Source of the DNA: Acidimicrobiia bacterium
Lineage (GTDB): Bacteria; Actinomycetota; Acidimicrobiia; IMCC26256; PALSA-610
DNA length: 64,000 bases
Direction: 5' to 3'
Assembly: GCA_026002935.1 (NCBI GenBank)
Contig: BPGH01000001.1
Location: forward strand, 2,755,250 to 2,819,249
Under the pieces are notes generated by a model, which worked only from the letters and a program-made list of their open reading frames with translations, was not told the DNA's origin and ran no database searches. Position numbers and translations under genes: made by a program. Numbering within the stretch: position 1 is the first letter of the stretch; each line of letters begins with the position of its first letter. Below, piece after piece: positions 1-9,756 of this stretch.

Positions 1-2
1 CC

Positions 3-561
3 TTCGACTTCTTCCACACGAGGCCCTACCTGAGCCTCGAGATCGCCTCCGCGGACGACGTCGAGACGACCGTCCTGCTGCTGGCCGTCGGGATCGGTGT
101 CGGCCTCGTCACGACGCCGCGCGCGGCGCGCCGCCGGGGCCGCACGGGCGAGCGCGACCGGGATCGCCCGGATCCACCGCGTCGCGCGGCTCGTCGCCCG
201 CGGCGCCCCGCCCGAGGAGGTGCTCCGCGCCGCGCACGAGGAGCTGACCGGGTTGCTGGAGCTGCGCGACGCGCGCTTCGAGACGCCGCCGTACCCGCGC
301 GAGCTCCCCACGATCGCGCGCACCGGCGCCGTGACCGGCGTGGCCGAACGCCGCTGCTCGGGGCGCGACCTCGAACTGCCCCGGGACGGCGCGGCACTCG
401 AGGTGCTCGCGCGCGGGCACGGGGTCGGCCGGTTCGTGCTGGTGCCGACGCCCGGGAAGGGGGCATCGCTCGAGCAGCTCGTCGTGGCGGTCGCGATCTC
501 CGACCAGGTCGGCGCGGCCCTGGTCCCGCCGCGGCACGCGGAACCGTGGAGGACGAGGTGA
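3..561 (+). CDS. DUF4118-type membrane sensor protein, 5' truncated, frameshifted
   Basis: The upstream part lies outside the window. The visible N-terminal stretch reads FDFFHTRPYLSLEI followed by a hydrophobic segment (LLLAVGIGVGLVT), which resembles the last membrane segment of the KdpD-type DUF4118 domain. The reading frame then moves by +1 near 115-125 and continues as a soluble, GAF-like tail to a TGA at 561. No histidine-kinase H box or ATPase domain follows, so this is a stand-alone sensor-like protein and not a second KdpD. It ends 4 bp before the next small ORF and the kdp genes, so it is probably co-transcribed with them. A role in potassium or turgor sensing is inferred from context only. 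Confidence 0.5.
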
Positions 562-565
562 GGCG

Positions 566-721
566 ATGGGTGACGTGGTCTTCGCCGGCGTGACGCTCGC
601 GTTCTTCGCGCTGTGCACCGCGTACGTCGGTGCCTGCGACCGCATCGTGCGGCTCGACGAGGGTCCGCGGCCCGCGACGGACCGGACGCAGCGGCGGAGC
701 GCCCGCGAGGTGACGTCGTGA
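566..721 (+). CDS. Small membrane protein upstream of kdpF (51 aa)
   Basis: An ATG ORF of 51 codons with one N-terminal hydrophobic helix (about residues 3-24, VVFAGVTLAFFALCTAYVG) followed by a charged Arg/Asp-rich cytoplasmic tail. It starts 4 bp after the preceding stop, and its TGA overlaps the GTG of kdpF. That tight coupling, and the clean frame in a region full of indels, argue that it is real. I recall similar 50-60 residue peptides upstream of kdpF in other actinobacteria, but none has a function known to me. It could be a regulatory subunit of the Kdp pump. Confidence 0.6.
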   Translation: MGDVVFAGVTLAFFALCTAYVGACDRIVRLDEGPRPATDRTQRRSAREVTS

Positions 722-807
722 GCCTCGACAACGTGTTCGGGCTCGTCGTCGCGGTCGCCCTCGTCGCCTACCTCGCCGCCGCGCTCGTCGTCCCGGAGAG
801 GTTCTGA
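718..807 (+). CDS. kdpF: K+-transporting ATPase subunit KdpF
   Basis: A 29-residue ORF starting with GTG, essentially one transmembrane helix (FGLVVAVALVAYLAAALVVP) ending in PERF, the usual KdpF pattern. KdpF is a small lipid-like stabiliser of the KdpABC complex in the cytoplasmic membrane. It overlaps the upstream ORF by 4 bp (GTGA) and is followed 6 bp later by kdpA, the normal F-A-B-C order. It is too short for most ORF finders. Confidence 0.85.
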   Translation: MSLDNVFGLVVAVALVAYLAAALVVPERF

Positions 808-813
808 GCCCCG

Positions 814-2531
814 ATGACCGCCGCCGCCTGGGCCCAGTTCCTCGCGCTCGTCGCCCTCCTGACGGTGAGTGCGCCACCGCTCGGCCGCTACATGGCCGCC
901 GTGTTCTCCGACGCCCGGCGCGGCGCCCGGCGACCGGTTCTTCCGGCCGTTCGAGCGGGCGGTCTACCGCGTCTGCCGCGTCGACGAGGAGCAGGAACAC
1001 CGTGGACCGTCTACGCGCGGTCGCTGCTCGCCGCCGGCCTGGTCGGCGTGCTCGCGGTCCACGCGCTGCAACGCCTGCAGGGCTGGCTCCCGGGCAACCC
1101 GAACGGCCTGCCCGGTCCCCCGCCCCACCTCGCGTGGAACACGGCGGTCAGCTTCGTGACCAACACCGACTGGCAGTCGTACGCGGGTGAGTCGACCATG
1201 AGCCACCTCACCCAGATGGCGGCGCTGACGACGCAGAACTTCGTCTCGGCCGCGGCCGGCATGGCCGTGATGGCCGCCTTCGTCCGCGGGCTCGCGCGGC
1301 GTCGTGCGACGACCGTCGGCAACTTCTGGGTCGACGCGACGCGCGCGACGACCCGCGTGCTCCTGCCGCTGTCGGTCGTGTTCACCCTCGTCCTGGTGAG
1401 CCAGGGGGTCGTGCAGAACCTCTCGGGCGACCGGGAGGTCACGACCGTCGAGGGCGCCGGCCAGGTGATCCCCGGCGGGCCCGTGGCGAGCCAGGTCGCG
1501 ATCAAGCAGCTCGGGACCAACGGCGGCGGGTTCTTCAACGCCAACTCGGCGCACCCGTTCGAGAACGGGGACCGTTCAACAACCTCGTCGAGACCTACCT
1601 GATCGCGATCATCCCGTTCGCGCTCGCGTTCACGTTCGGCCACATGGTGGCGGACCGCCGTCAGGGACGCGCCGTGTTCGCGATCATGCTCGTGATCTGG
1701 GCCGCGGTGTCGCTCGGCACGATGGCGCTCGAGACCCGTGGCAACCCCCTGCTCGACACCCTCGGCGTCGACCAGGAACCCGCGGCGACGCAGCCCGGCG
1801 GCAACATGGAGGGCAAGGAGGTCCGGTTCGGGCCCGCCGCCTCCGCGCTCTGGGCCGCCACGACGACCGGCACGTCGAACGGGTCGGTCAACTCGATGCA
1901 CGACAGCTACACGCCGCTCGGCGGGATGCTGCCACTCGTCCACATGATGCTCGGCGAGGTGAGCCCCGGCGGGGTGGGTGTCGGGCTGAACGGACTGCTC
2001 GTCCTCGTGCTGCTCTCGGTGTTCGTCGCCGGGCTCATGGTCGGACGCACGCCCGAGTACCTCGGGAAGAAGATCCAGGCCGCCGAGATGAAGCTCGTCG
2101 TGTGCTACCTGCTCGTGGTGCCGACGGTGCTCCTCGGGTTCGCCGCAACGTCGTTGCTCGTCGGATCGGTGCGCGACGTCACCGTCTCCGCCCCCGGGCC
2201 GCACGGGCTCACCCAGATCCTCTACGCGTTCACGTCGGCCGCGAACAACAACGGCTCGGCGTTCGCGGGCATCACCGCCGCGACACCGTGGATGGACACG
2301 ACGCTGGGCCTCGCGATGCTGGTCGGCCGCTTCTTCCTGATCGTCCCGGTGCTCGCGATCGCCGGAATCCCTGGCCCGCAAGGAGCGCGTCCCCGAGACC
2401 GCGGGCACGCTCCCCACCCCACACGCCGCTCTTCGGCGGGCTCGTGATCGGCGTCACCGTGGTCGTCGCCCGGGCTGACCTACTTCCCGGCCCTCGCACT
2501 CGGGCCCGTCGCCGAACACCTCGGCACCTAG
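814..2531 (+). CDS. kdpA: K+-transporting ATPase subunit KdpA, frameshifted
   Basis: KdpA is the channel-like potassium-translocating subunit of the KdpFABC P-type ATPase. Stitched together, the frames give about 571 aa, close to the usual length. Selectivity-filter-type segments are visible ([40 protein letters not shown]) between hydrophobic helices, and the end reads [17 protein letters not shown]. The frame changes about six times: +1 near 925, -1 near 1000, -1 near 1570 in a GGGG run, and +1 near 2368, 2419 and 2471. All conserved parts are present, so sequence error is likelier than a pseudogene. kdpB starts 10 bp downstream. Confidence 0.9.
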
Positions 2532-2541
2532 GAGCCGGCCG

Positions 2542-4631
2542 ATGGAGACCGCGACCACCCCCCCGACCACCCACGTCCGGAACGCGTCCCCGGGGCGCGC
2601 CCGCTTCGAGCCGGCCGTCGTGCGCCGCGCGGCCGTCGACGCGTTCGTGAAGCTCGACCCGCGCGTCCAGGCCCGCAACCCCGTGATGTTCGTGGTGTTC
2701 GTCGGGAGCATCATGACGACGACGCTCTGGGTCCGCGACCTGGGCCGGGCGCCCCGCCGGCGAGGCCGTCTTCGCCGGGCTCGTCGCCGCGTGGTTGTGG
2801 TTCACGGTGCTCTTCGCGAACTTCGCGGAGGCCATGGCCGAAGGACGCGGCAAGGCGCAGGCCGCGACCCTCCGGCGGACCCGCGAGGAGACGGTCGCCC
2901 GCCGCCGCCGCGCCGACGGCTCCATCGAGGAGGTCCCGAGCAGCCTCCTGCAGGTCGGCGACGAGTGCGTGGTGTCCGCCGGCGAGGTGATCCCGGGTGA
3001 CGGCGAGGTGGTGCACGGCGTCGCCACGGTCGACGAGTCGGCGATCACGGGCGAGTCGGCGCCGGTCATCCGCGAGGCGGGCGGGGACCGCAGTGCGGTC
3101 ACGGGCGGCACGCGGGTCCTTTCGGACGAGATCGTCGTGCGCATCACCGCGCGGCCGGGCGAGACGTTCCTCGACCGGATGATCGCCCTCGTCGAGGGGC
3201 CGACCGCCAGAAGACACCCAACGAGATCGCATTGGGCATCCTGCTCGCCGGCCTCACCATCGTGTTCCTCGTCGCCGTCGTCACGCTCCAGCCGTTCGCC
3301 GTCTACTCGGGAGCCGAACAGGACGTCGTCGTGCTCGTCGCGCTGGTCGTCTGCCTGATCCCCACGACGATCGGCGCGTTGCTCTCCGCGATCGGGATCG
3401 CCGGCATGGACCGACTGGTGCAGCGCAACGTGCTCGCGATGTCGGGCCGGGCGGTCGAGGCGGCGGGCGACGTGCAGACGCTCCTGCTCGACAAGACCGG
3501 CACGATCACCCACGGGAACCGGCGGGCGACCGAGCTGCTGGCACTGCCCGGGGTCCCGGTCGACTCCCTCGTTCACGGTGCGCACCCTGTCGAGCATCGC
3601 GGACGAGACCCCCGAGGGCCGCTCGATCGTGACGCTCGCGCGGTCCCGTGAGGGCGCCCGCAGCCCCGACCTGCGCGACGCGGACCCTGGTGCCGTTCAC
3701 CGCGCAGACCCGCATGAGCGGGGTGGACCTCGACGGCGAGTCCGTCCGCAAGGGAGCGGCCGACGCGGTGCGGCGCTGGGTCACCGAGTCGGGCGGGGCG
3801 TGGCCCGACGCCGTCGACGCGCTGGTGCACCGGGTCGCGGCCGACGGCGCGACGCCGCTCGTCGTCGCCGTCGCGCGCGGCGGCACCCGCGTCCCGCTCG
3901 GCGTCGTGCGCCTGGAGGACGTCGTCAAGGACGGCATCCGGGAGCGCTTCGACCGCCTGCGCGGGATGGGGATCCGCACGGTGATGGTGACGGGTGACAA
4001 CCCCCTCACCGCCCGCGCGATCGCGCGCGTGGCCGGGGTCGACGACCACCTGGCCGAGGCGACCCCCGAGGACAAGATCGCACTGATCCGCCGCGAGCAG
4101 GAGGGCGGCCGGTTGGTCGCCATGACCGGCCGACGGCACCAACGACGCTCCGGCCCTCGCGCAGGCGGACGTCGGCGTCCGCGATGAACACCGGCACCCA
4201 GGCCGCGAAGGAGGCCGGCAACATGGTCGACCTCGACTCCGATCCGACGAAGCTGATCGAGATCGTCGAGATCGGCAAGCAGCTCCTGATCACGCGCGGC
4301 GCGCTGACGACCTTCTCGATCGCCAACGACGTCGCGAAGTACTTCGCGATCATCCCTGCGATGTTCGCGGCCGTGTTCCCGCAGCTCGAGACCCTCGACG
4401 TGATGCGGCTCGCGTCCCCGCGCTCCGCGATCCTGTCGGCGGTCGTCTTCAACGCGCTGGTCATCGTCGCGCTGATCCCGCTGGCGCTGCGCGGCGTGCG
4501 GTTCCGGGCGGAGCGGGCCGCGGCCCTGTTGCGCCGCAACCTCGGCGGTCTACGGTCTCGGCGGCTTCGTCGCACCGTTCGTCGGTATCAAGCTGATCGA
4601 CCTCGTGGTCTCGGCCCTGGGGGTGTCCTGA
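2542..4631 (+). CDS. kdpB: K+-transporting ATPase catalytic subunit KdpB, frameshifted
   Basis: KdpB is the P-type ATPase subunit that hydrolyses ATP to drive potassium uptake. The stitched product is about 694 aa with all diagnostic motifs: the actuator loop ITGESAP near 3048, the phosphorylation site DKTGTIT near 3490, [10 protein letters not shown] near 3986, and [16 protein letters not shown] near 4133 in the hinge region. The frame shifts near 2745 (+1), 3205 (-1, in a G run), 3580, 3690, 4127, 4178 and 4540 (+1 each). The TGA overlaps the ATG of kdpC, indicating translational coupling. Confidence 0.92.
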
Positions 4632-5205
4632 TGCGCCGCCAGCTCGTCCCCGCGCTGGGGACTGTGCTCGTCGCGACCGTGCTGCTCGGCCTCGCCTACC
4701 CCCTCGCGATGACCGGGGTCGCGCAGCTGCTCTTCGACGGCCGCGCCGACGGGTCCCTCGTGACCCGCGACGGCGAGGTCGTCGGGTCGCGCTGGATCGG
4801 CCAACCCTTCTCCGGGCCCGGGGTACCTCCACCCCCGCCCGTCCGCGGCGGGTGACGGCTACGACGGCGCGCGCAGCGGCGGCTCGAACCTCGGGCCGAC
4901 GGACGACCGGCTGCTCGCGACGGTCTCGGCCCGGGCCGCCCGGTACCGGGCGGAGAACGGGCTGCCGGCGGCCGCGCCCGTGCCGGTCGACGCGGGTGAC
5001 GGCGTCGGCATCCGGCCTCGACCCCTACATCTCGGTCGCGAACGCCCGGATCCAGGCGCGCCGCGTCGCCCGGCACCGGGGGCTCCCGCTCGAGACGGTC
5101 CTCGCGGTGATCGCCGACCACACCGACGGCCGGGCGCTCGGCTTCCTCGGCGAACCCGGGGTGAACGTGCTGCTGGTGAACGTCGCGCTCGACGAGATCC
5201 GGTAG
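4631..5205 (+). CDS. kdpC: K+-transporting ATPase subunit KdpC, frameshifted
   Basis: KdpC is the periplasm-facing accessory subunit with one N-terminal membrane helix (about residues 7-27, [22 protein letters not shown]). The body contains GSRWIGQPF, an HPRPSAAG-type motif, the SGGSNLGPT motif, and the C-terminal block [15 protein letters not shown]. The stitched length is about 190 aa, normal for the family. Two +1 shifts are visible, at about 4822 in a run of G and at about 4995. It starts inside the kdpB stop codon and is followed 14 bp later by kdpD. Confidence 0.9.
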
Positions 5206-5219
5206 GGCAGTCTGGGGCC

Positions 5220-7755
5220 ATGGCGCGCGGCCGGCTGCGGATCTATCTCGGGGCGGCACCCGGGGTCGGCAAGACCTTCGCGATGCTGAACGAGGGGCAC
5301 CGCCGCCGGGAGCGGGGGCACCGACGTCGTCGTCGCCGTCGTCGAGGCGCACGGCCGCCCGCGCACGCAGGAGCAGGTCCGCGACCTCGAGGTCGTCCCC
5401 CGGCAGCACCGTCCGGTACGAGGGGGCCACGCTCACCGAGATGGACCTCGACGCCGTCCTCGCGCGCCGGCCCGCGGTGGCGGCTCGTCGACGAGCTGGC
5501 CCACACCAACGCGCCGGGCAGCCGCAACGAGAAGCGCTGGCAGGACGTCCAGGACCTCCTCGACGCCGGGATCGACGTGATCTCGACCCTCAACATCCAG
5601 CACCTCGAGTCGGGTCAACGACGTCGTCGAGCGCATCACCGGCGTGCGTCAGCGCGAGACCATCCCCGACGCCGTGGTCCGCGAGGCGGAGCAGATCGAG
5701 CTCGTCGACATGACCCCGGAGGCGCTCCGGCGCAGGCTGGCGCACGGCAACGTCTACCCGCCCCGAACGGGTCGACGCCGCGCTCGCCAACTACTTCCGG
5801 GTCGGGAACCTCGCGGCGCTGGCGCGAGCTCGCGCTGCTGTGGGTCGCCGACCGGGTCGACGACCGCGCTCGAGGAGTACCGGGCTCGGCACGGGATCAC
5901 CGAGCCCTGGGAGACCCGCGAGCGGGGTGCTGGTCGCCATCACCGGCGCGCCCGGGACCGAGGCGTTGGTCCGCCGCGCGGCCCGCCATGGCGCAGAGAA
6001 GCCACGGCGAGCTCATCGGGTTTGCACGTGAGCCGGGCCGACGGCCTCACGGGACCGGGCGGCGCGGACCTCGACCGCCACCGGCAACTCCTCACGGATC
6101 TCGGCGGCCGGTACCACGAGGGTGGTCGCCACCGACGTCGCCGCCGCGCTCACCGACTTCGCGCGCGCCGAGAACTGCACGCAGCTCGTGCTCGGGGCGA
6201 GCCGCCGCTCCCGCTGGGACGAGCTGCTGCACGGTTCGGTCGTCAACCGGGTGGTGCGGCGCTCCGGCCCCATCGACGTCCACGTCATCTCCCACGACCC
6301 CTCGCCCCCAGAAGACGGGATCCCGGCGCGCCGGCGCGTGCCCTGGCGGTCGTCCCTGCCGCCGCGGGCGGCGGATCGCCGGCTGGGGCCCTGGCCGTCA
6401 CCGGCCTGCCGCTGCTCACGGCGGCGCTCGTGCCGCTGCGCGCCGACGTCGGCCTGGAGACGGTGCTCCTGCTGTTCCTGGCGCTCGTCATCGCCGTCGG
6501 CGTGATCGGCGGCCTGCTGCCCGGGGTCAGTGCCGCGGTCGCCGGGTTTCCTCCTCGCGAACTGGTTCTTCACGCCACCCGTCCACACCTGGACGGTCGC
6601 GGGACGGCGAGAACGTCGTCGCGCTCGCCGTCTTCGTGGTCGTGAGCGGGCGTCGTCAGCGGTCTCGTCGACCTCGCGGCGCGCCGGGCGCACGACGCCC
6701 GCCGCGCCGCCGTGCCGAGGCCGAGACGCTGGCCCGGCTCGCGGCGGACTCGGGCGGCGACGACCCGCTGCCGGTGATCGCGGCGTCGCTGCGCGACGCG
6801 TTCCGGCTCGACGCCGTCGCCGTGCTGAGCCCCGGCGACGACGGATGGGTCCTGGAGGCGGCGGCGGGCGACGCGCCACCGCGCTCGCCGGGCGACGCGG
6901 ACGCCGCCGAGGAGGCCGGTGACGGGGGTCGTGCTCGCGCTGCGCGGCCCGCGCCTCACCGCCGAGGACCGGCACGTGCTGAAGGCGTTTGCGGCGCACC
7001 TGGCCACCGCGCGCGAACGGGCGCGCCTGCGCGAGCAGGCCGCGGCGGCACGCCGGCTCGGCGAGGCCGACGAGCTGCGCGCCGCGCTGCTGCAGGCGGT
7101 CTCGCACGACCTGCGTACCCCGATCGCGTCGATCAAGGCGGCCGTGTCGAGCCTCCGCCAGCCCGACGTGACCTGGCGCGACGAGGACGTCGCGGCGTTC
7201 CTCGCCGCCGTCGAGGACGAGACCGACCGGCTCGGCGCCCTCGTCGAGAACCTCCTCGACATGAGCCGCCTGCGCGCGGGTGTCGTCGAGCCGATCCTGC
7301 GCGCGGTGCACCTCGACGAGGTCGTGCCCGCGGCACTCGCCAGCCTCGGTGAGCGGGCGCGAGCCGTCGAGACCGACGTCCCCGAGGAGCTCCCACCCGT
7401 GCGCGCCGACGCGGGGCTGCTCGAGCGCGTCGTCGCCAACCTGGTCGAGAACGCCCGCCGGTGGGCGCCTCCCGACGAACCCGTACGCGTCGAGGCAGGT
7501 GCGGTGCACGACTCGGTGTACCTGCGCATCGTCGACCGCGGCCCGGGGATCCCGGCCGGCGAACGCGAGCGCGTGTTCCGGCCGTTCCAGCGGGTCGGCG
7601 ACGCGGGCCACCGCGGCGGCCTCGGTCTCGGGCTCGCGGTGGCTCGCGGCTTCGTCCTCGCGATGGGGGGCGCGCTGGAGCTGGAGGACACACCGGGCGG
7701 CGGCACCACGGCCGTCGTCGGGCTCCCGATGGCGGTCACCGGGACCGGCTCATGA
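5220..7755 (+). CDS. kdpD: Osmosensitive K+ channel sensor histidine kinase KdpD, frameshifted in its first two thirds
   Basis: KdpD senses low potassium or turgor and phosphorylates KdpE. In order: an N-terminal KdpD domain with a Walker A site (GAAPGVGKT) and the [15 protein letters not shown] block, a universal-stress-protein domain ending [11 protein letters not shown], a DUF4118 membrane bundle around 6390-6660 ([11 protein letters not shown]), a GAF-like linker, then HisKA and HATPase_c. The H box is SHDLRTP near 7106, the N box NLVENARRW, the G boxes DRGPGIP and GGLGLGLA. From 5220 to about 6930 the frame moves roughly twenty times, nearly always +1. From 6930 to the stop it is clean. 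Stitched length is about 840 aa, normal for KdpD. The stop overlaps the kdpE start (ATGA). Confidence 0.9.
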
Positions 7756-8444
7756 CGCGCGTCCTCGTCGTCGACGACGAGCCGCAGATCCTGCGCGCGC
7801 TCGTCGCGAACCTGCGCGCCCGCGGGTACGAGGTGGACGCGGCCGCCACCGGCGAGATCGCGTTGCAGCTCGCGGCCCGCCACCGACCCGACCTCGTGAT
7901 CCTCGACCTCGGGCTGCCCGGAATGTCCGGCGCCGAGGTGATCGACGGCCTTCGCGGCTGGACCGACGTACCGATCCTCGTGCTGTCGGCCCGCGACGCC
8001 GAACGCGACAAGATCGCGGCGCTCGATGCCGGCGCCGACGACTACGTGACGAAGCCGTTCGGGATGGGTGAGCTGCTCGCCCGCGTGCGGGCCGCGACGC
8101 GCCGCCGGGTCCACGGGTCCCCGGAGCCGGCCGTCGTCGCGACCCCGGCCTTCTCGGTCGACCTCGCGGCCAAGCAGGTGCGCCGGGACGGCCGGGAGGT
8201 GCGGCTGACCCCGATCGAGTGGCAGATCGTCGAGGTCCTCGTCCGCAACCCGGGCAAGCTCGTGACGCAGCGCCGCCTCCTCCAGGAGGTGTGGGGGCCG
8301 GGGTACGGCACGGAGACCAACTACCTGCGTGTCCACATGGCGCACATCCGCCGCAAGCTCGAACCCGAGCCGTCGCGCCCGCGTCACTTCGTGACCGAGC
8401 CGGGGATCGGCTACCGCTTCGAGCCGGGGCCGGCGAGCGACTGA
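7752..8444 (+). CDS. kdpE: Response regulator KdpE
   Basis: A 230-residue OmpR/PhoB-type two-component regulator in one clean frame. The receiver domain carries the acidic pair DDE at residues 8-10, the phospho-acceptor Asp52 (VILDLGLPG) and the conserved Lys in VTKPF. The C-terminal winged-helix DNA-binding domain contains LTPIEWQIVEVLVRNPGK and ends with TEPGIGYRF. The ATG overlaps the kdpD stop by 4 bp. By family knowledge it activates the kdp promoter, which would lie upstream of this window. Its last 34 bp overlap the convergent VOC gene. Confidence 0.95.
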   Translation: MTRVLVVDDEPQILRALVANLRARGYEVDAAATGEIALQLAARHRPDLVILDLGLPGMSGAEVIDGLRGWTDVPILVLSARDAERDKIAALDAGADDYVTKPFGMGELLARVRAATRRRVHGSPEPAVVATPAFSVDLAAKQVRRDGREVRLTPIEWQIVEVLVRNPGKLVTQRRLLQEVWGPGYGTETNYLRVHMAHIRRKLEPEPSRPRHFVTEPGIGYRFEPGPASD

Positions 8445-8914
8445 TCGCCCGTCCCGCCGGCCGCGGCGAACGCGCCGATCGGCGGTGCCGCGCCCGCCCG
8501 GTCGGGCGAGCGCGGGCTCATCACGCCGACGCACAACGGCCCCGGCGCCAGGAGCACCGAGTACCGCGCGCCCCAGAACGCGTCGTGCGGCGCCTTCAGC
8601 TCGGTGGCCCCGAGCCCGAGCCCGCGCCGGTGCAGCCGGTCGACCTCCTCGCGTTCGCCGACGTGCACGTTGACGACGACACCGCAGCCCGGTACCGCAC
8701 CGAGGCCACCCCACCAGCGCGCGAACGCCCGGCCGTCGAGGTCGACCCCGAACGGCGTGCCGGTGCCCCCGGCGGCGGCGCTCCGATGGTGCGCCGCCCA
8801 GTCGGCCCACTCGGCCGGGACCGGGTCGAGCGCGACGCCGAGTGCGGTGAGGAAACCGGCGGCCGCCTCGACGTCGTCGACCACGAGGTTGACCGAACCG
8901 ATGCGCGGCTCCAC
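8411..8914 (-). CDS. VOC (glyoxalase/bleomycin resistance) family protein
   Basis: A 167-residue protein with the VOC opening IGSVNLVVDDVEAAAGFL and a second half ending in SVLLAPGPLCVGVMSPR, as expected for a single-module beta-alpha-beta-beta-beta fold. The GTG at 8914 is preferred because the conserved domain begins four residues later. The C-terminal 25 residues (GAFAAAGGTGD...) look like low-complexity read-through, and the gene overlaps kdpE convergently by 34 bp. Substrate unknown. VOC members include metallo-enzymes and drug-binding proteins. Confidence 0.6.
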   Translation of the reverse strand: MEPRIGSVNLVVDDVEAAAGFLTALGVALDPVPAEWADWAAHHRSAAAGGTGTPFGVDLDGRAFARWWGGLGAVPGCGVVVNVHVGEREEVDRLHRRGLGLGATELKAPHDAFWGARYSVLLAPGPLCVGVMSPRSPDRAGAAPPIGAFAAAGGTGDQSLAGPGSKR

Positions 8915-9008
8915 CGGGCGAGCATGCCCGCGCCCCGACCGCACGGCAAGCGCGACCCCGGGTACCGCCCGGCGGCGGCGCGTGCGCCGCATCCGGGCCA
9001 CACCCCGG

Positions 9009-9710
9009 CTACGCGTCGTGGACCCTGATCCGCAGGCGCTTGTTGGCCTTTCCCTTGCTCTCCGTCCGGACCACCTCGACGCGGCCGATCTCGCCCGTCG
9101 AGCGCACGTGGGTGCCGCCGTCGGCCTGCCGGTCGAGGCCGACGATGTCGACGACACGGATCTCGCGCACCGTCTCCGGGACGAGGTTGACCTTCGTGCG
9201 GATCAGGTCGGCGTCCTCCAGCGCGGTGCCACGCGGCAGGAACGAGACCTCGATCGGGCGGTCGGCGGCGATCTCGGCGTTGACCAGCGCCTCGACCCGC
9301 GGCCCGAACCCCTCCGGCAGCGGGTCGAACTCGAAGTCCATGCGCGCCACGAGGGGCTCCATGTTCCCGCCGGTCACCGCCTTGCCCCACTCGTTCCAGA
9401 TGACCCCGCACAGCACGTGCAGGGCACTGTGGGTGCGCATGAGCGCGTGGCGGCGGTCCCAGTCGAGGGTGCCCGTCACGGTCGCGCCCGGCGCGGGCGG
9501 GTCGCCGTCGAGCCTGTGCCACACGTCGTCGCCCTCCTTGCGCACGTCGACGACGCGCACGTCGCCGATCGTGCCGGTGTCGTGGGGCTGTCCCCCGCCG
9601 GTCGGGTAGAAGGCGGTGCGGTCGAGGGCGACCCGGCCGCCCGCGACGGCGACGACCCGGGCCTCGAACACCGCGAGGTAGGCGTCGCGCAGGTACAGGG
9701 GCTCCGTCAC
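9009..9710 (-). CDS. Alanyl-tRNA editing protein (AlaX-like)
   Basis: A 233-residue stand-alone homologue of the AlaRS editing domain that deacylates mischarged Ser- or Gly-tRNA(Ala). Visible motifs are the N-terminal AFYPTGGGQPHDTG block, the zinc motif HALMRTHSALH (HxxxH type), and the C-terminal ADGGTHVRSTGEIG block supplying further metal ligands. The GTG at 9710 fits the family start (MTEPLYLRDAYL). The gene is unbroken and stands alone on the minus strand, 46 bp before the LLM oxidoreductase gene ends. Confidence 0.85.
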   Translation of the reverse strand: MTEPLYLRDAYLAVFEARVVAVAGGRVALDRTAFYPTGGGQPHDTGTIGDVRVVDVRKEGDDVWHRLDGDPPAPGATVTGTLDWDRRHALMRTHSALHVLCGVIWNEWGKAVTGGNMEPLVARMDFEFDPLPEGFGPRVEALVNAEIAADRPIEVSFLPRGTALEDADLIRTKVNLVPETVREIRVVDIVGLDRQADGGTHVRSTGEIGRVEVVRTESKGKANKRLRIRVHDA

Positions 9711-9756
9711 GAACCCGACGTTACGCGCCGGCCCCCGCGGCCGCGCACACGGCCGC

